DNA from: SCGC-AG-212-J23 sp035762345
Lineage (GTDB): Bacteria > Pseudomonadota > Gammaproteobacteria > Burkholderiales > SG8-39
Reading direction: 5' to 3'
Length of the DNA stretch: 15,289 bases
Assembly (NCBI GenBank): GCA_035762345.1
Contig: DASTPE010000051.1
Span: forward strand, 1-15,289
Shown: positions 13,192-15,289 of the stretch, in pieces
Position numbering within the stretch: position 1 is the first letter of the stretch
Layout of the letters: every line of letters begins with the position of its first letter
Translations under genes and position numbers: made by a program
The notes under the pieces: model-generated
Databases searched by the model: none
Told to the model about the DNA's origin: nothing
What the model saw: only the letters and a program-made list of their open reading frames with translations

Positions 13192-14730
13192 ATGGAGGCC
13201 GTATCCGCGAGGCGGGTGAGCGAACTCCTCGCGGGGAGCGGGGAGCTCGCACTGCTTGACGCGCGCGAGCAGGGCGTGCACTACCGCGGTCACCCGTTCT
13301 TCGCCTGCTCGGCGCCGCTCTCGCGCCTGGAGCTGGCCATAGGCGGCCTCGTGCCGCGCATGAGCGCGCCCATCGTGGTCCTGGATGCGGGGGACGAGGG
13401 GCTCGCCGAAAAAGCGACGAAAAAGCTACAAGAGCTGCACTACACCGACGTGTCAATCCTGGAGGGCGGCTGCGCGGGCTGGAAGCAAGCCGGCCTGGAA
13501 CTCTTCAGCGGCGTGAACGTGCCCTCGAAGGCGCTCGGCGAGTTCGTCGAGCACCATTACGGCACCCCGCGCATCGCCGCGGGTGAGCTCAAGCGCCTAC
13601 AGGAGTTCAAGAAAATCCTGGTGGTGGACTCTCGCCCATTCGAGGAATACCACCGCATGAACATCCCCGGGGGCATCGACGTGCCCGGGGCCGAGCTCGT
13701 CTACCGGATCCACGACCTGGCGCCGAGCCCCGACACCCTGGTGGTGGTGAACTGCGCCGGCCGCACGCGCAGCATCATTGGGTGCCAGTCGCTGCGGAAC
13801 GCCGGCATTCCCAACCCCGTGGTGGCGCTCAAGGACGGCACTATGGGCTGGGAGCTCGCCGGCTTCACGGTGGAGCGGGGGGCGACGAAGGTTGCTGCAG
13901 AGCCAACACCTGAAGGTAGCGCCAAAGCTCGCGCCGCGGCCGAGCGGGTAGCAAAGCGCTTTTCTGTGGGATTCACGGGTTCAGCACAGCTTTCCGAGTG
14001 GCGAAAGGACTCAGCCCGCACGCTGTACATCCTCGACGTGCGCACCCGCGAGGAGTTCGAGCGCTCGCGTGTCGCGGGCTCGCGCCACGCGCCGGGCGGG
14101 CAGCTCGTGCAGGCGTCCGACGAGTACGTCGGCGTGCGCAACGCGCGCGTGGTCCTCGTCGACCCCGAACGCGTGCGCGCGATCATGACCGCGTCCTGGC
14201 TCAATCAGATGGGATGGAACGACGTGTACGTGCTCGAAGACCCCGAGCTCGCCGAGACCGGGCCCCGCCGACCCGACATTCCCGTCATTCCTCCCTGGCA
14301 GACGGTGTCCGAGATTCCCTCGGGTGCTGCGGTCCTTGATTTGTCCACGAGCTTGCGCTTTGCCAAGGCCCACATCCCCGGCGCTTGGTGGGGAGTTCGC
14401 TCGCGGCTTCGTCAAGCTCGAGAAAGAATTCCTCCAGTGCCAACATTGGTACTCACGTCGGAAGACGGCGTGCTCGCACATTTGGCTGCGCCCGAGGCTG
14501 CAGCACTTTTCCCGAATGTGACCGTTCTCGAAGGTGGAAACGCGGCGTGGAAAGGCGCAGTCGAGTCCGGCGTGGAGCGCGCGACCACGACACGCGATGA
14601 TGTGTGGTACAAGCCCTACGACCACACCGCGGACTATCTCAAGCACGCGCGCGAGTATCTTGACTGGGAGGTTGCGCTCGTCGATCAGGTCAAACGCGAT
14701 CCAACGATACGATTTCGGGCTTTCCCCTGA
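13192..14730 (+). CDS. Four-domain rhodanese-like protein with one active-site cysteine
   Basis: 512 residues made of four rhodanese-like domains: about 8-105, 125-245, 275-375 and 385-475. Each has the 'LLD.RE..ey...HI.GA/G' type strand-turn and a 'LeGG..aWk..G' type end (ILEGGCAGWKQAG, LKDGTMGWELAG, LEGGNAAWKGAV). Rhodaneses transfer sulfane sulfur via a Cys in a loop. Only domain 2 has it: VVNCAGRTRS, Cys188 with Arg191 and Arg193. The matching positions are Asp in domain 1 (VVLDAGDEG), Asp in domain 3 (VLVDPERVR) and Ser in domain 4 (VLTSEDGV). So one domain is probably catalytic and three structural or binding. There is no signal peptide. The chosen ATG has no ribosome site; an open frame from 13144 lies within the ACT gene. 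The stop shares one base with the MaoC ATG. Confidence 0.88.
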   Translation: MEAVSARRVSELLAGSGELALLDAREQGVHYRGHPFFACSAPLSRLELAIGGLVPRMSAPIVVLDAGDEGLAEKATKKLQELHYTDVSILEGGCAGWKQAGLELFSGVNVPSKALGEFVEHHYGTPRIAAGELKRLQEFKKILVVDSRPFEEYHRMNIPGGIDVPGAELVYRIHDLAPSPDTLVVVNCAGRTRSIIGCQSLRNAGIPNPVVALKDGTMGWELAGFTVERGATKVAAEPTPEGSAKARAAAERVAKRFSVGFTGSAQLSEWRKDSARTLYILDVRTREEFERSRVAGSRHAPGGQLVQASDEYVGVRNARVVLVDPERVRAIMTASWLNQMGWNDVYVLEDPELAETGPRRPDIPVIPPWQTVSEIPSGAAVLDLSTSLRFAKAHIPGAWWGVRSRLRQARERIPPVPTLVLTSEDGVLAHLAAPEAAALFPNVTVLEGGNAAWKGAVESGVERATTTRDDVWYKPYDHTADYLKHAREYLDWEVALVDQVKRDPTIRFRAFP

Positions 14731-15206
14731 TGGCCGGACGCTATTACGAAGATTTCGCGGTCGGTGCGACTTACCACCATCGCCCCGGGCGCACGTTGTC
14801 GGAAGCGGATAACACCTGGTTCACGCTGCTCACCATGAATACGCATCCGATCCACTTCGATGCGGAGTACGCCAAGCGCACGGAGTTCGGCAAACCCCTC
14901 GTCGTAAGCACGCTGACGCTTGCCGTGCTTGTGGGTATGAGCGTCGCCGACACGAGCCGCAACGCGGTCGCCAACCTGGGCTGGAAGGAGATCAGGCTAC
15001 CGAAGCCCGTTTTCGCCGGCGACACGCTTTACGCAGAGTCGACCGTGCTGGAGGCCCGCGAGTCGAAGTCGCGTCCAAACGAGGGCATCGTCACCATCCG
15101 CACGCTCGGCCGCAATCAGCACGGCGAGGTGGTGTGCGAGTTCGAGCGCACTTTTCTGGTCATGAAGCGCAGCCATCCGCTCGCGGAGCGCGAGGCGTCT
15201 TCCTGA
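14730..15206 (+). CDS. MaoC-family (hot-dog) enoyl-CoA hydratase
   Basis: 158 residues; the ATG shares its A with the rhodanese stop (TGATG). The protein is a single hot-dog domain. GRTLSEADNTWFTLLTMNTH leads into the hydratase motif MNTHPIHFD (M36-D44), followed by FGKPLVVSTLTLAVLVGMS and PVFAGDTLYAESTVLEARES. In classical R-specific hydratases the motif is D..NPIH with catalytic Asp and His. Here the residue before the TH is Asn37, as I recall for the itaconyl-CoA/mesaconyl-CoA hydratase-like branch (RYFEDF.VG...GRTVTEADN). His42 is kept. Likely reaction is hydration of a short branched or dicarboxylic enoyl-CoA (inference). It is followed by an acyl-CoA dehydrogenase, consistent with an acyl-CoA oxidation unit. 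Confidence 0.9.
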   Translation: MAGRYYEDFAVGATYHHRPGRTLSEADNTWFTLLTMNTHPIHFDAEYAKRTEFGKPLVVSTLTLAVLVGMSVADTSRNAVANLGWKEIRLPKPVFAGDTLYAESTVLEARESKSRPNEGIVTIRTLGRNQHGEVVCEFERTFLVMKRSHPLAEREASS

Positions 15207-15289
15207 TGGAAAACGAGATCCTGGACGCGATCGACCGCTGGCTCGAGCGCGAGGTGGCGCCGCACGCGGCGAAGCTCGAGCATGAGGAC
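15206..15289 (+). CDS. Acyl-CoA dehydrogenase, N-terminal fragment (continues beyond window)
   Basis: Only 28 codons are visible, beginning with an ATG that shares its A with the MaoC stop (TGATG). The peptide MENEILDAIDRWLEREVAPH followed by AAKLEHED looks like the first helix of acyl-CoA dehydrogenases ('l.aid.wle..v.P.a..lEh.d'). The FAD and catalytic motifs lie beyond the window. Identification rests on this helix and on the MaoC neighbour, so it is moderately sure. The frame is open to base 15289. Confidence 0.65.
   Translation, partial: MENEILDAIDRWLEREVAPHAAKLEHED

Overview
The window is gene-dense, GC-rich bacterial chromosome. Codon use, protein resemblances and the gene set (aryl-CoA degradation, MaoC hydratase, multi-rhodanese protein, ACT protein) point to a betaproteobacterium of the Burkholderiales/Rhodocyclales type. 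This is inference: there is no rRNA or other taxonomic marker, and no tRNA, CRISPR array, integrase or transposase gene was seen.

Layout. (1) 1-1916, plus: the C-terminal three quarters of an IlvD/Edd-family sugar-acid dehydratase, then a small protein with a caspase-like His/Cys pair that seems to begin at a CTG codon. (2) 1909-2598, minus: a LuxR-type regulator, convergent with the previous gene and divergent from the next. (3) 2666-3968, plus: cupin, glyoxalase/VOC-like protein and PPOX-type flavoprotein, each overlapping the next by 4 bases. (4) 4022-12650, plus: MarR regulator, an 11-codon mini-ORF, acyl-CoA dehydrogenase, 2-aminobenzoate-CoA ligase, RidA-family protein, fused 2-aminobenzoyl-CoA monooxygenase/reductase, a second acyl-CoA ligase, a LigE-like glutathione S-transferase, and a small exported protein. 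Nearly every junction is an ATGA or GTGA overlap, so this reads as one polycistron. (5) 12651-12724: a 73-base near-perfect palindrome that fills the gap between two convergent genes. (6) 12725-13150, minus: a double-ACT-domain protein. (7) 13192-15289, plus: a four-rhodanese protein, a MaoC-family hydratase and the first 28 codons of an acyl-CoA dehydrogenase, with 1-base overlaps.

How the genes work together. Region 4 is best read as the aerobic CoA-dependent ('hybrid') anthranilate pathway known from Azoarcus evansii (abmG, abmA). 2-Aminobenzoate is activated to its CoA thioester, then hydroxylated and ring-reduced by the fused flavoenzyme to a non-aromatic amino-oxo-cyclohexene-carboxyl-CoA. 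I infer that the RidA protein, encoded between ligase and monooxygenase, hydrolyses the enamine/imine and releases ammonia. The acyl-CoA dehydrogenase would serve the later beta-oxidation-like steps, and the MarR protein probably senses an aryl-CoA or aryl acid. Hydratase, 3-hydroxyacyl-CoA dehydrogenase, ring-opening hydrolase, thiolase and a transporter are not in the window. The LigE-like GST, second ligase and exported protein are unexplained parts of this operon.

Most worth follow-up: RidA as a pathway deaminase; the gap-filling palindrome; the tetra-rhodanese with a single active-site Cys; the CTG-initiated caspase-like gene; and the mini-ORF between the regulator and the catabolic genes.
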